From: Eubacterium sp.
GTDB taxonomy: Bacteria > Bacillota > Clostridia > Lachnospirales > Lachnospiraceae
Reading direction: 5' to 3'
Assembly: GCA_022769325.1 (NCBI GenBank)
Contig: JALEKC010000039.1
Coordinates: 1-44,167 of the forward strand
Length of the DNA: 44,167 nt
A program made the translations under genes and the position numbers. The first letter of the stretch is position 1. The number at the start of each line of letters is the position of its first letter. This document shows positions 15,680-22,302 of the stretch, in pieces. The notes beneath the pieces were generated by a model that searched no databases, was not told the origin of the DNA, and saw only the letters and a list, made by a program, of their open reading frames with translations.

Positions 15680-17246
15680 TCTCTTCTTCCTTTCCTAAAT
15701 ATTTTTCAATGAGTTCTGCTTCTTTTCCAAGCTGACGAATATTTTCGTTGAACTCTGTTCCATTAATCTCGATGGATTCCTTTTCACGTGAAGATACGCC
15801 AAGATTAATCTTTAATGCTGCTGCCTGTAATTCTTTTACCGGGTCAATCATTCCAGGTGCCGGACCGTTCCACTGGCAGGCACTCCATGCCTTTCGTATT
15901 ACCGGAGAATAAAAAAAGCCCGGTGCGATAATCCGCCCCGAAGCCACTGCTTCCATCAAAAATCTTTCATACACCGGCTGACAAAAATCATTGACCAACC
16001 ACTGCCTTCGCATCCGAAACATTTTCCAGCTCTCCAAAAGAGCAGCCCTCGATGCCGAATAGGATGCTGTAAAACTTTTTGTCAAAAGTTCAACCGGAAT
16101 CTCCAATGCGGCTCCGGTATACTTTGCCATGCTAAGCACAAACATATCAAAGTTACTGTTTGGATGTTTCGGATCACCAAACTCTACACTTTCTCCAGGA
16201 TTCAAAATATTGATAGCACCTGGTCCCATCTCATAATTGGTCTGGGAATCTGTAATCGAATCTTCTTCCTCAATCATTCCGGTAAATGGATTCTCTCCGG
16301 TGTCAGCCTCGGTCTTTACGAATGCCGTAAAAAACGAACTCACTACAGCAGACATCAATTCCGCCTCGGTGTATCTGGTCAACTGTTTCAGACTTTCGAT
16401 AACCGGTGCAAGATACGGAACACCTCGATACTGTTCCGCGCGTTCGGAATCAAATATCATCAAAACATTTTCCAGGCCGGTTCTCTCTCCATATGCCTCA
16501 ACTCTAATCCATTCTTTTTTTATGTTAAGATTTGAATTTGGATAAGTCGAACATATATGATATGCCACGACTGCCCCTCTGTCATCAATCTCAACTCCGT
16601 TATATACACGGTTGTGCGTCTTCGGATATGTGTAGAATAAATCTACACTGTTTATCGTTCCCGGTGTGCATATCCTGTCACTTTCGATGATGTTTAGACG
16701 AAGACTATACGGCATAAAAATATTATCTTTCTGATCTGCATAAGTGAATACGCAACATGCGTCACCATTCACCAATTGATTCATCAAGATAAGCTGTTGG
16801 TTTTCGTAAAAATTATTTAGTTTCCTCAGATCTGAATGTTTTGATTCTGCCCATACATTGAACTCTCGCTGTGTGTTTTTTTGCCATCTTTGTGCTTCCT
16901 CTTCAGATAAGTTAAGTCTTTCAAAATCAATCTTCGGTGCAGGACGTATTCCACTTCCTACGATATTGGTCCGATTAGTCCGAATAGCACTTGTGGCTAG
17001 TGGAGCAGAAGAAACTAGGCTTCGACTTCTTGCTCGCAAAGTCGGAAGATTTTTGTCAATGTCTTCTTGAGGTGATTTATTGGACGGATTCCAACCTCTT
17101 CCATAATTTTTTCTTCTGCTTGCTGCGGATTCGTCATATCCGGAATCTTTTATCCTTCGAATCATCTGCAGACGGTTCCTGGCATCCATGCGCTTCAATG
17201 CACGTTCCGGAGACATCCACTCAACTGCCCGGTCTATTACATTCAT
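15672..17246 (-). CDS. Portal protein, lambda family (524 aa)
   Basis: This is the dodecameric portal through which DNA is packaged; lambda gpB family. N-terminal features are ALKRMDARNRLQMIRRIKDS, RNTYGRGW-like KNYGRGWNPSNKSPQEDI, and LRARSRSLVSSAPLATSAIR followed by RTNIVGSGIRPAPKID. The centre has VEAYGERTGLENVLMIFDSE and YRGVPYLAPVIESLKQLTRY, and the clip/wing part KSFTASYSASRAALLESWKM. The length is typical. The AGGAGGT site lies a few bases upstream of ATG. It follows the gpW-like joiner exactly as in lambda (A-W-B). Confidence 0.94.
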   Translation of the reverse strand: MNVIDRAVEWMSPERALKRMDARNRLQMIRRIKDSGYDESAASRRKNYGRGWNPSNKSPQEDIDKNLPTLRARSRSLVSSAPLATSAIRTNRTNIVGSGIRPAPKIDFERLNLSEEEAQRWQKNTQREFNVWAESKHSDLRKLNNFYENQQLILMNQLVNGDACCVFTYADQKDNIFMPYSLRLNIIESDRICTPGTINSVDLFYTYPKTHNRVYNGVEIDDRGAVVAYHICSTYPNSNLNIKKEWIRVEAYGERTGLENVLMIFDSERAEQYRGVPYLAPVIESLKQLTRYTEAELMSAVVSSFFTAFVKTEADTGENPFTGMIEEEDSITDSQTNYEMGPGAINILNPGESVEFGDPKHPNSNFDMFVLSMAKYTGAALEIPVELLTKSFTASYSASRAALLESWKMFRMRRQWLVNDFCQPVYERFLMEAVASGRIIAPGFFYSPVIRKAWSACQWNGPAPGMIDPVKELQAAALKINLGVSSREKESIEINGTEFNENIRQLGKEAELIEKYLGKEEENE

Positions 17247-17256
17247 AAGCTACCTC

Positions 17257-17490
17257 CTAAAGATCACGCGGAATCACTCGAAACGCCCTTCGCTTTCCTC
17301 CGCTGCTCTCTATCTCGTCTATCTTTTTGTCAAGATACTCAATTCCTTTTCGTATCTCAGCTAAATCTGCCCTAGACAATGTACGTGTTCCTATCGTATA
17401 TGATTGGCTTGTAAGAACAGCCTCTTCGGCTTTAAGATACATTTCTCTCTGCTTCATATACCGCTCTAATCGCTTTTGTCTGTCCCTCAT
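17257..17490 (-). CDS. gpW-like head-tail joining protein (77 aa)
   Basis: This is a small helical protein placed between large terminase and portal, as is gpW of lambda. It opens MRDRQKRLERYMKQREMYLK and ends with IRKGIEYLDKKIDEIESSGG, with the mid-part SYTIGTRTLSRADLAEI as in the gpW family (SYtigsRsltradL..i). The preferred start is the second Met, 6 bases after AAGGAGG. In lambda gpW is needed after packaging for gpFII attachment. Confidence 0.82.
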   Translation of the reverse strand: MRDRQKRLERYMKQREMYLKAEEAVLTSQSYTIGTRTLSRADLAEIRKGIEYLDKKIDEIESSGGKRRAFRVIPRDL

Positions 17491-17501
17491 CTTCATCCTC
17501 C

Positions 17502-19343
17502 TTACTGAATCCCATGATTAACTACCCCGGATTTTCTTTTGCCGGTTGACGTTTTTTGTGGACGCATATAATTTATGCCTTCACTAATTTTCTTTTCCAA
17601 CACAGCAAAATTGGGATTCAAAAATTCAACTGCTGCCGTATTATAGTTTCTCAAATCAAATGGTTCGTTTCTTGCACCTGATTTTTTAACCCAGCAAACC
17701 GTTGGCTTGCCTTTTACTTCTTTGATGATTCTCTGTTCACAAGTTAATCCATTCATATATTTTTGGTCGTATCCACGGTCAATGTTGACCGGGAAGTGGC
17801 AGTAACCGGGTCCATACTCGTTGATATATAGTCTTGACAGCACCGTCTCTTTTCCGGCATTAACACCAAGCATCAGTATCGGAACATTGTATTCGTTGTG
17901 TGTTGATTTCTTGTGCAAAAGAGGGATTCCATTGGTTCCCATTCCCTTGATGCCATAAATCATTTTCTTTTTCCTCTGCATTGCTTTTAACCACTTATAC
18001 GACTGCGTCGTAAAATGTCCGCCGGTATCAATAAAAGTACATGCGATGTTCAAGGTTTGTCCATTTTCAAAAGTAAACGATTTGGAAAGATATCCTTCCA
18101 GTTCATCCCAAATAGTATCTTTTTCCAAATTACCATACATCTTTTCATAACTAATTCCCCAGGATTCATACCCGGCTCCCCATCCGCACACTTCGATTTC
18201 AAAACGATCATCCTGTACATCCACTGCTGCTGTAAGTAAAAGCACACCTTGTGGAAGTTCTGCCGTATATTTTTCGCGTCGGTTAATAAGGTCATTTGTA
18301 TCTGCTTTTGCTCCAATTACTTCATATGGTTCTCCAAGAGCGGTATTAACCCATGTCTTAAGTTTATAATCAGAGCCATTTTCTTTTTTGTCCTTTACTG
18401 CATCCAGATAGGCTTCTTTTATGTCTTTCCATCGCTTCCATGGAGATGCCATCTCATTCAGATGAAATCCTCTCACTTCTGTTACAGAAGGATTCTGTGC
18501 CACAAACATTCCAGGCTGTTCCTTCCACTCATCTTCGGATAACTTTTCATCACAATGATCACACTTCATCATCATATCTTTAAAATCAAGATTGTCCCAT
18601 TTAAATGGTGTATACTTTCCACAATACGGACATTGTACACACCATTCTTCCTGCGAAGATTTCAAATATTCTTTTTCTATCCTGCTGACACCTTTTTCAG
18701 TCGGCGTCGACACCAGGACCACCTTTCGATTCCAAAATGTAGTGGTTCGCTTATCTGCCAAATCAACCGGGTCACCTTCTGTTCCTGCGGATGCCGGATA
18801 TCTGTCTACCTCGTCCAAAAGTAGGATTCGAATTGGCCTTGATGCAAGATTGGTTGGCGCATTGGCTCCAATCATGGTAATATGCCCTCCTGGAAACTGC
18901 TTATGTAAAATCGTATTCGCCGTGTCACGGCTTTTCGCCATTCCATAGATTTCTTTCAAGCAATCTGTATCTCGTATCATAGGTGCCAATCTGTCTTTTG
19001 AAAACGCCTGTGCCATTGAATCTGTCGGATTGACCACCATGATTGGCGATGGATCATGCTCTGAATAATACCCAATCGTATTAAGTAGCATTTCTGTCTT
19101 TCCTACCTGTGCCGATGTCATCAGCACCACACGCTTTAGTCCTGGACTACTTATCGCATCCATGATACTTCTCTGATAAGGTGCCCGGTCAAGATTCCAT
19201 CTCCCCGGTTCTGCAGATGATTCTCTCGATAGCCTTCTGTTCTCTGCTGCCCAGGAAGATATCGTTAATGGTTTTGGTGGCTCCAATACTTCAAATATTT
19301 TCTCAAACAGATTTACTGTCTTATATTCAATCTTATGAATCAT
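17502..19343 (-). CDS. Terminase large subunit, GpA family (613 aa)
   Basis: This is the DNA-packaging motor and nuclease of the lambda gpA family. N-terminal ATPase: Walker A-like TSAQVGKTE at residues 76-84, Walker B LLLDEVDRYP at about 174-183, preceded by GANAPTNLASRPIRI. A two-pair Cys motif (CPYCGKYTP ... CDHCDEK) typical of GpA lies near residues 240-265. C-terminal nuclease region has LTAAVDVQDDRFEIEVCGWG and CTFIDTGGHFT. The ATG follows GGAGGAAGG in the TerS end and overlaps it by 11 bases. GpA terminases usually make cohesive (cos) ends. Confidence 0.95.
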   Translation of the reverse strand: MIHKIEYKTVNLFEKIFEVLEPPKPLTISSWAAENRRLSRESSAEPGRWNLDRAPYQRSIMDAISSPGLKRVVLMTSAQVGKTEMLLNTIGYYSEHDPSPIMVVNPTDSMAQAFSKDRLAPMIRDTDCLKEIYGMAKSRDTANTILHKQFPGGHITMIGANAPTNLASRPIRILLLDEVDRYPASAGTEGDPVDLADKRTTTFWNRKVVLVSTPTEKGVSRIEKEYLKSSQEEWCVQCPYCGKYTPFKWDNLDFKDMMMKCDHCDEKLSEDEWKEQPGMFVAQNPSVTEVRGFHLNEMASPWKRWKDIKEAYLDAVKDKKENGSDYKLKTWVNTALGEPYEVIGAKADTNDLINRREKYTAELPQGVLLLTAAVDVQDDRFEIEVCGWGAGYESWGISYEKMYGNLEKDTIWDELEGYLSKSFTFENGQTLNIACTFIDTGGHFTTQSYKWLKAMQRKKKMIYGIKGMGTNGIPLLHKKSTHNEYNVPILMLGVNAGKETVLSRLYINEYGPGYCHFPVNIDRGYDQKYMNGLTCEQRIIKEVKGKPTVCWVKKSGARNEPFDLRNYNTAAVEFLNPNFAVLEKKISEGINYMRPQKTSTGKRKSGVVNHGIQ

Positions 19344-19884
19344 TTGAGCCTTCCTCCAAGTCTACATAATCATCGTTATAGAATTCTTTTGGATTGTACT
19401 GACGCAATTCCATCAATATATCTGTCATTTCTTTTTCAAGATATGTCTGTATCTGTGCGGCATCATACATATTTGCAAGTACCGGTGCTGACTTGGATGG
19501 ATGGCTCATAAGTTTAGTGCGAAATGCCACAAGCATATCACACATCACTGCGCGAACATCTTCACTCTTATGCATGGTTCCTTCCATCAGGTGCAGTTTC
19601 AGTTCAGACATATGCATCTTAACCACTTCATGCTCTGCCTTTACTGTATCAAGATCTAAACCATCACTTAATGATGTTGATTCTTCTCTCGCCACCTTCA
19701 ATGTCAGTATGTAATTAACCAATGATTCTTTTAACTTGTATCGCCCCTTGGATGCTCGAACCAGTATTCCTTCTTCCGCAAGTCCACGGACACGTCGATC
19801 AGTCACACCAATAATATCAGCAAGCACTGTTGCATTCACAGTAATTGCTGATATATCATCCACTTTTTTACTTTCGGAAACCAC
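19333..19884 (-). CDS. Terminase small subunit, Nu1-like (183 aa)
   Basis: This is the DNA-recognition subunit of the packaging enzyme. The N-terminal winged helix-turn-helix is visible as VLADIIGVTDRRVRGLAEEG then GRYKLKESLVNYI, as in Nu1-type proteins; the rest is helical with LMEGTMHKSEDVRAVMCDML. The start is GTG (MVSESKK) because GGAGG lies 8 bases upstream; upstream TTG codons lack a site. The protein would bind the packaging site, which in lambda-like phages lies just upstream of this gene. Confidence 0.85.
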   Translation of the reverse strand: MVSESKKVDDISAITVNATVLADIIGVTDRRVRGLAEEGILVRASKGRYKLKESLVNYILTLKVAREESTSLSDGLDLDTVKAEHEVVKMHMSELKLHLMEGTMHKSEDVRAVMCDMLVAFRTKLMSHPSKSAPVLANMYDAAQIQTYLEKEMTDILMELRQYNPKEFYNDDYVDLEEGSNDS

Positions 19885-20013
19885 ATTAACCACCTCCAAC
19901 GGAAACGGCAACCGTCAATTTTTTATTTTTAAAACTAGACACAAATCGCGCTCATCGACCCGCAATAAAATTTTGGTGCGTCACAGTACCTTGCAAAAAT
20001 TCGCAAAAAATGT

Positions 20014-20026
20014 GTCAGATTCTGAC
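20014..20026. repeat. Short palindrome GTCAGA-T-TCTGAC
   Basis: A perfect 6-bp inverted repeat with a single central base, in the non-coding block ahead of the terminase genes. It could be a recognition site for TerS or a late regulator; nothing in the sequence decides between these. Confidence 0.5.
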
Positions 20027-20045
20027 TCTTTTTTCTCTGTTTATT

Positions 20046-20075
20046 CATTTGACATATCTGTAATTCTGTCAAATG
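20046..20075. repeat. 9-bp inverted repeat CATTTGACA / TGTCAAATG
   Basis: The two arms (20046-20054 and 20067-20075) are perfect and 12 bases apart, spaced about two helical turns centre to centre. Each arm contains TTGACA, the consensus -35 hexamer, pointing outward in both strands, but no good -10 partner at 16-18 bases was seen. A regulator-binding site is the simplest reading. Confidence 0.55.
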
Positions 20076-20199
20076 CTCAAATGATTTTTTCTTCTAATAA
20101 GTGCCTTACTTTTTTTCAACATGCATTTTACATTTTCTTTTTATGTCAAACAAAATCTCGCAATCATCCGAATTTCCGTTTATTTTAAATAAAAAAAGA

Positions 20200-20748
20200 C
20201 TATTGAAGCAAATCAACGTCCAAATACAACTTATCTTTCGTATCCTGATTGACACCAATATACCGTAATGTGACGGATGGGTCGTCATGATTAAACACAT
20301 CCATAAGCAAGGCAACATCGTGTGTCTTTTGATACATATGATATCCAAATGTTTTTCTAAGGGTATGTGTACCGACTGCACCCACACCAAATTTTTCTGC
20401 TGCCTTTGACAAAATGTTGTAGGCTTGCTGTCGTGTCATGGGTTTGGTTTTCTTTTCCCCGTAGAAAAGATATTCATAGTTTTTCATGTCTACGATATAC
20501 TCATCAATCTTTTCTTTCAAAAATTGATTCAATCGAATATTTTTCTCTTTTCCTGTCTTTCTTTCTCGGATTGACAAGTATTTCTGATTTCTTACTTGTC
20601 GCACTTTGATGCATAATATATCCGATATCCTTAATCCTGTGTAAATTCCAAAAGCAAACAACAATCCATTTCGTTTGTTCTGGTTGCTGAGATAATCATA
20701 TATGTCATTCACTTTCCCAAGGTCGCGAATCGGCTGCACTGTGTTCAT
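20200..20748 (-). CDS. Catalytic-domain tyrosine recombinase (182 aa)
   Basis: This is a tyrosine recombinase with only the catalytic domain. The full active set is visible: Arg40 (GLRISD), Lys64 (RKTGKEK), His128 and Arg131 (THTLRKT), His154 (FNHDDPS), and nucleophile Tyr163 (LRYIG). Full integrases are about 350-400 aa and carry arm-binding and core-binding domains; both are absent here. Small recombinases of this kind occur beside terminase genes in clostridial phages, so it may serve resolution of phage DNA or a late function and not integration. It starts about 30 bases after a terminator-like hairpin, and its ribosome binding site is weak. Confidence 0.85.
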   Translation of the reverse strand: MNTVQPIRDLGKVNDIYDYLSNQNKRNGLLFAFGIYTGLRISDILCIKVRQVRNQKYLSIRERKTGKEKNIRLNQFLKEKIDEYIVDMKNYEYLFYGEKKTKPMTRQQAYNILSKAAEKFGVGAVGTHTLRKTFGYHMYQKTHDVALLMDVFNHDDPSVTLRYIGVNQDTKDKLYLDVDLLQ

Positions 20749-20779
20749 ACATTCTCATCTCTCTTTCTGGCATAAGAAA

Positions 20780-20804
20780 AGCAGCCACCTCAACGATGGC
20801 TGCT
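20780..20804 (-). terminator. Rho-independent terminator between RHH gene and recombinase
   Basis: On the minus strand AGCAGCCA pairs with TGGCTGCT (8 bp) around a 9-base loop, followed by TTTTC. It would end the short transcript that begins at the promoter near 21,470 and includes the two small peptides and the ribbon-helix-helix gene. As it precedes the recombinase ATG by about 30 bases, read-through would be needed for that gene unless it has its own start. Confidence 0.7.
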
Positions 20805-20847
20805 CTCTCCTGCAATTTTTTCACGCTATCATATTAACACAGGTCAA

Positions 20848-20866
20848 CACGACATTTCCACGACAT
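20848..20866. repeat. Tandem direct repeat CACGACAT x2 (11-bp period)
   Basis: Two exact 8-bp copies (20848-20855 and 20859-20866) are separated by TTC and so lie one helical turn apart. They begin 2 bases after the stop of the ribbon-helix-helix gene and precede the recombinase. RHH repressors often bind tandem short repeats, so this could be the operator of that protein. Confidence 0.6.
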
Positions 20867-20868
20867 CT

Positions 20869-21060
20869 TTAATTTTTTTCATTCGTTTCATCAATGTATG
20901 CCTGCATTAACTTTGATATCTGGCTCGCCTGAGAAACTCCGTTTGCTTGACAAGCCTTTGCAAACTCATCCGCTAACGTTTTTTTCATTCGATAAGATTT
21001 GGATATAATCCCCATCTTTTCTCGATAACGTTTGGATGCTTCCGTCTGACTGTTTCCCAT
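20869..21060 (-). CDS. Ribbon-helix-helix (Arc/CopG-like) DNA-binding protein (63 aa)
   Basis: This is a small regulator with the Arc/MetJ pattern: a basic N-terminus MGNSQTEASKRYREKMG, a beta strand IISKSYRMKKTLA, helix A LADEFAKACQANG, and helix B VSQASQISKLMQAYIDE. The strand residues and the Gly-Val-Ser turn fit a dimeric RHH fold. The start was chosen because GAGGTG lies 7 bases upstream. It is the third gene of a tiny cluster behind a consensus promoter, and it abuts a tandem direct repeat that could be its operator. Its targets are not known. Confidence 0.8.
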   Translation of the reverse strand: MGNSQTEASKRYREKMGIISKSYRMKKTLADEFAKACQANGVSQASQISKLMQAYIDETNEKN

Positions 21061-21070
21061 CTTTCGCACC

Positions 21071-21223
21071 TCATTTCTTTTGTAAAAATACAATGATGTT
21101 CATAATAATTGAAATCAATGTCATTGACATAACTAATGCCAGCCACATGTATTTTGTTATAACTAACAATGCCAGCATTGTTAAAACTGAAACAACCTGC
21201 AAAATAATAATTATTTTTTCCAT
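21071..21223 (-). CDS. Small membrane protein with two membrane helices (50 aa)
   Basis: The 50-residue ORF reads MEKIIIILQVVSVLTMLALL at the start, then ITKYMWLALVMSMTLISIIM, and ends VFLQKK. The first helix spans about residues 4-23 and the second 27-47, with short charged ends, so a hairpin in the membrane is likely. The stop TGA lies 10 bases before the RHH start, and AAATGAGGTG provides the next ribosome site, linking the two genes. Its own upstream site (CGGGAAA) is weak. It is too short to be judged by homology here; role unknown. Confidence 0.6.
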   Translation of the reverse strand: MEKIIIILQVVSVLTMLALLVITKYMWLALVMSMTLISIIMNIIVFLQKK

Positions 21224-21293
21224 TGCTTTTTTTCCCGATGGCAGTTATAATATCGATAAGGGATAGGGCTTTCGCCCCTCCCACCCGATACGC

Positions 21294-21410
21294 TTACTTA
21301 AAAAGTGAAACGATTGATGTTACAATTGCTACAATGGCTTGAATGATGGTAACAATCAAAGCAACCGTTTTTAACTTTTTATGTAAGCGTTTTTTCTTTT
21401 TCCCGCTCAT
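21294..21410 (-). CDS. Cationic hydrophobic peptide (38 aa)
   Basis: The peptide has 8 Lys/Arg in its first 14 residues (MSGKKKKRLHKKLK) and then an uninterrupted hydrophobic stretch TVALIVTIIQAIVAIVTSIV up to SLFK. The upstream AAAGGAGGT is a perfect ribosome binding site at 7-base spacing, and the promoter at 21,456-21,484 is close to consensus, so this should be strongly expressed when the promoter is free. The form resembles small membrane-active peptides such as type I toxins or phage membrane peptides; no antisense RNA was clearly seen. Confidence 0.65.
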   Translation of the reverse strand: MSGKKKKRLHKKLKTVALIVTIIQAIVAIVTSIVSLFK

Positions 21411-21455
21411 CGGTTTTACCTCCTTTTCTTTATTTCCCTTCCCTACTATGATTAT

Positions 21456-21484
21456 ATTATAGCATAGGGTGCTTCCTATGTCAA
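21456..21484 (-). promoter_or_regulatory. Consensus promoter with internal inverted repeat for the small-peptide cluster
   Basis: On the minus strand TTGACA (21479-21484) and TATAAT (21456-21461) are separated by exactly 17 bases, a perfect sigma-A type promoter. Between the boxes lies the inverted repeat CATAGG-6-CCTATG (21463-21480), which overlaps the -35 edge and covers the spacer. A protein bound there would block transcription, so this looks like a repressed promoter. The start site would be near 21,449. Confidence 0.85.
21463..21480. repeat. Inverted repeat CATAGG / CCTATG, probable operator
   Basis: Two perfect 6-bp arms with a 6-base spacer lie between the -35 and -10 boxes of the small-peptide promoter. 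It is a probable repressor site. Candidates are the RHH protein of the same cluster or the phage repressor outside the window. Confidence 0.65.
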
Positions 21485-21492
21485 TGTTTTTT

Positions 21493-21924
21493 TTATTTTT
21501 TTAAACTTTTTTCAATCCTCTGCACTTGCCGTTCTGAATAACCAACAATCTCAGCCGTCTGTCTTTGCGTAAATCCTTTTACTTTTCGATAGTATAATAT
21601 ACGTGCCTGAATCGTACTTTGGTTATTCGCATATGTCTTATCATATAAATGCTTGATTGTCTTTAATTGAGCCAAACGTTCCAATTGTTCCTGCAATATA
21701 TCTTGCTGATTTGCTATCTGGGTGATTGCCTCAGCAAAAGAAAGTTTCTGGTTGCCCCCTTTCACACGATCCGCAGAATAATCCATGCTTTTCAATCTTG
21801 ATGATGGACCAGAAAATGCATCTGTGGCTTTTAAATAATTTTCAATCGAGTCACGTATCTGCATAATCGTTGATTCAAGTTCATCAATTTCTTTGCAAAG
21901 TGAATTGTAAATATCTAAACTCAT
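21493..21924 (-). CDS. Phage late transcription regulator, ArpU/RinA-like (143 aa)
   Basis: This is a regulator gene of the kind found just before terminase genes in Gram-positive phages (ArpU/RinA-like or sigma-like). The N-terminal 60 residues are helical and coiled (IDELESTIMQIRDSIENYLK), a second helix AITQIANQQDILQEQLERLA follows, and the C-terminus holds a sigma region 4-like helix-turn-helix: ARILYYRKVKGFTQRQTAEI then VGYSERQVQRIEKSLKK. The start MSLDIYN was chosen because AGGAGGG lies 6 bases upstream. It is expressed from a promoter with a leader hairpin. Such proteins turn on the late operon, and the inverted repeats ahead of terS are possible targets. Confidence 0.75.
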   Translation of the reverse strand: MSLDIYNSLCKEIDELESTIMQIRDSIENYLKATDAFSGPSSRLKSMDYSADRVKGGNQKLSFAEAITQIANQQDILQEQLERLAQLKTIKHLYDKTYANNQSTIQARILYYRKVKGFTQRQTAEIVGYSERQVQRIEKSLKK

Positions 21925-21949
21925 CTTTTTCCCTCCTAGAAATAAAAAA

Positions 21950-21974
21950 AGACATGCCACAAAAAAGCATGTCT
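21950..21974 (-). terminator. Leader hairpin with U-tract just ahead of the late regulator
   Basis: On the minus strand AGACATGC pairs with GCATGTCT (8 bp) around a 9-base loop and is followed at once by TTTTTTT, a textbook intrinsic terminator. Only about 10 bases separate it from the regulator's ribosome binding site, so no promoter can lie between. With the promoter at 21,992-22,020 just upstream, the transcript must pass this hairpin, implying attenuation or antitermination. Confidence 0.7.
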
Positions 21975-21991
21975 CTGTCTTTTATTTTTTT

Positions 21992-22020
21992 ATTTTATCA
22001 TTTATATCTTTTTTTTTCAA
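21992..22020 (-). promoter_or_regulatory. Promoter of the phage late regulator
   Basis: On the minus strand TTGAAA (22015-22020) and TAAAAT (21992-21997) are 17 bases apart, with an extended TG one base before the -10. It sits between the tRNA terminator and the leader hairpin, so a start near 21,985 would give a leader of about 60 bases. Confidence 0.6.
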
Positions 22021-22022
22021 CA

Positions 22023-22061
22023 AAAAATAGCAAGTCAACCCCTTAAAAACTTGCTATTTTT
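22023..22061 (-). terminator. Terminator downstream of tRNA-Ser
   Basis: Arms AAAAATAGCAAGT (22023-22035) and ACTTGCTATTTTT (22049-22061) form a perfect 13-bp stem with a 13-base loop. On the minus strand it is followed by TTG after the T-run that forms part of the stem; it is symmetric, so it could stop transcription from both sides. It lies about 130 bases after the tRNA end. Confidence 0.7.
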
Positions 22062-22192
22062 CTTATGTTCTGAAAGATAGGAATAAAATTTCCCTTTCCA
22101 AATTTAGGGGTAACCATGGAGTAATCAGAACACTTGTTTAATTTTTTTACGTGAAACAACGTAGTTTCAACACTTTCACGTTTTTAAAACAA

Positions 22193-22278
22193 CGGAGACG
22201 GAGGGATTCGAACCCTCGTGCCCGTGAAGGCAAAACGATTTCGAGTCGTTCTCGTTATGACCACTTCGATACGTCTCC
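22193..22278 (-). tRNA. tRNA-Ser (anticodon CGA)
   Basis: The minus strand folds as a class II tRNA of 86 nt. The acceptor stem GGAGACG pairs with CGTCTCC; the D arm is TCG/CGA around AAGTGGTCATAA; the anticodon stem AACGA/TCGTT encloses CTCGAAA, giving anticodon CGA; a long variable arm TGCC/GGCA follows; the T arm is GAGGG-TTCGAAT-CCCTC. The discriminator base is G and CCA is not encoded. The CGA anticodon reads UCG serine codons. It lies 24 bases downstream of holA on the same strand and flanks the prophage, so it probably contains the phage attachment site. Confidence 0.95.
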
Positions 22279-22302
22279 GAATGTGCCTTTTTTCAAACGC
22301 AC

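Larger units (their letters stand above)
19885..20199. other. Non-coding block upstream of terS: candidate cos / late control region
   Basis: This 315-bp stretch without a gene lies between recombinase stop and terS start. It holds a 9-bp inverted repeat (CATTTGACA/TGTCAAATG, 20046-20075), a 6-bp palindromic element (GTCAGA-T-TCTGAC, 20014-20026), two A-tracted direct repeats (TTGCAAAAAT / TCGCAAAAAA, about 19991-20010) and one GC-rich island around 19946-19964 in AT-rich DNA. With a GpA/Nu1 terminase immediately downstream, a cos site is expected here. The exact nick site cannot be named from this sequence alone. Confidence 0.5.

Noticed and set aside
20985-21284. Minus-strand GTG frame of 99 codons (MGGAKALSLIDIITAIG...)
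   Set aside because: It overlaps both the 50-aa membrane protein and the RHH gene in another frame, has no good ribosome binding site and no protein-like pattern. The two smaller frames have better start signals and clear folds.
22148-22185. Inverted repeat CGTGAAA/TTTCACG next to the tRNA 3' end as tRNA terminator
   Set aside because: On the tRNA strand it is followed by TAAAAAAA and not by a T-run; the 22023-22061 hairpin is the better terminator. The repeat could still be an attachment-related element.
1-22190. Interpretation as a Mu-like transposing phage
   Set aside because: Terminase, portal, protease, decoration and capsid are of the lambda type, the tail genes are P2-like and the element borders a tRNA; no DDE transposase genes are seen in the window.
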